NCBI RefSeq assembly: GCF_016918565.1
Contig: NZ_JAFFQD010000018.1
Location: forward strand, 33,171-97,170
Length of the DNA stretch: 64,000 nucleotides
Direction of reading: 5' to 3'
Origin: Desulfogranum marinum
GTDB lineage: Bacteria > Desulfobacterota > Desulfobulbia > Desulfobulbales > Desulfobulbaceae
Part shown: positions 63,897 through 64,000 of the stretch, one piece after another
Layout: each line of letters opens with the position of its first letter
Numbering within the stretch: position 1 is the stretch's first letter
The notes under the pieces: generated by a model
Seen by the model: only the letters and a program-made list of their open reading frames with translations
Databases searched by the model: none
What the model was told of the DNA's origin: nothing
Position numbers and translations under genes: made by a program

Positions 63897-64000
63897 TCAT
63901 TTAACACGCCGAATCCTCTTCTCTCGTGAGACCCTTTTTTCCTGCGCACTTTTCTCATACTGATCAAAGAACGAATCAAATTTTGAGTTATACTTGGCGC
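63897..64000 (-). CDS. C-terminus of an unknown protein cut by the window end
   Basis: About 33 codons are open from the right edge to a TGA at 63897-63899 on the minus strand, with very charged composition (FDSFFDQYEKSAQEKR, ending in RIRRVK). No family was recognised. It may be the tail of a neighbouring gene or chance; the length is too short to be sure. Confidence 0.3.
   Translation of the reverse strand, partial: AKYNSKFDSFFDQYEKSAQEKRVSREKRIRRVK

Overview
The window is almost entirely one large surface-polysaccharide biosynthesis region. It carries sugar-nucleotide synthesis, about eighteen glycosyltransferases or glycosyltransferase-like proteins, a Wzy-type polymerase, ABC exporters, sulfotransferases and an O-acetylation pair, with small decay products of mobile elements between modules. 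No rRNA, tRNA or CRISPR array was recognised. DNA is moderately AT-rich, and clearly more so at about 24.4-29.4 kb and 49-63 kb. Domain content (HprK/PqqD/nucleotidyltransferase module, GlpD-like oxidoreductase beside an asparagine synthetase, IS1595, IS4/IS1634 and IS200/IS605 scars) fits a Gram-negative bacterium, plausibly Desulfobacterota; this is inference, as no ribosomal or core taxonomic gene is present.

Layout. 0-4.4 kb, plus strand: 3' part of a glutamine-hydrolysing asparagine synthetase, a GlpD-like FAD oxidoreductase, a methyltransferase and an NAD-dependent epimerase. 4.4-6.1 kb, minus: membrane-anchored alpha/beta hydrolase. 6.5-9.5 kb, minus: PqqD-like protein, HprK-related kinase, nucleotidyltransferase-fold protein, and a protein with a Tat-like leader ending in SLPAHATTS. 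This is the most interesting unit in the window, a candidate peptide or protein modification system. 9.6-13.3 kb: giant three-domain glycosyltransferase with tandem FD-YY repeats. 13.6-14.7 kb: two small exported proteins. 14.8-17.9 kb: UDP-xylose synthase, GalE and a GT4. 17.9-24.4 kb: kinase-methyltransferase-like fusion, surface carbohydrate protein, and neuA, neuC and neuB for CMP-N-acetylneuraminate, interrupted by two decayed reading frames. 24.5-29.4 kb: two GT-A-like proteins, a WaaP-like kinase and an MsbA/PglK-like ABC exporter. 30-40.7 kb: seven transferases, two of them integral membrane proteins. 41.2-49.0 kb: Wzy/ligase, WbpM-like dehydratase, two GT4s, and an Rmd/Gmd pair for a GDP-6-deoxyhexose; this block lies between two IS1595-family transposase fragments. 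49.6-52.5 kb: GT4 fused to a Stealth-like domain, plus a small DUF4214-like protein. 52.7 kb: IS4/IS1634 transposase tail. 53.3-54.6 kb: the only plus-strand genes inside the cluster (two exported or anchored small proteins). 54.7-60.9 kb: GT4, methyltransferase, two tandem sulfotransferases and a Wzm/Wzt-type ABC exporter. 61-63.5 kb: AlgJ/AlgX-like and MBOAT (AlgI-like) O-acetylation pair. 63.7 kb: IS200/IS605 end.

How it works together (inference). Sugar donors UDP-Xyl, UDP-Gal/Glc, CMP-Neu5Ac, a UDP-N-acetyl-6-deoxysugar and GDP-6-deoxyhexose feed the glycosyltransferases. Products may leave by more than one route: a Wzm/Wzt ABC exporter, an MsbA/PglK-type flippase, and a Wzy-type polymerase or ligase whose Wzx partner is not in view. 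They may be decorated by methylation, sulfation and O-acetylation. Scars between modules suggest assembly and turnover by mobile elements.
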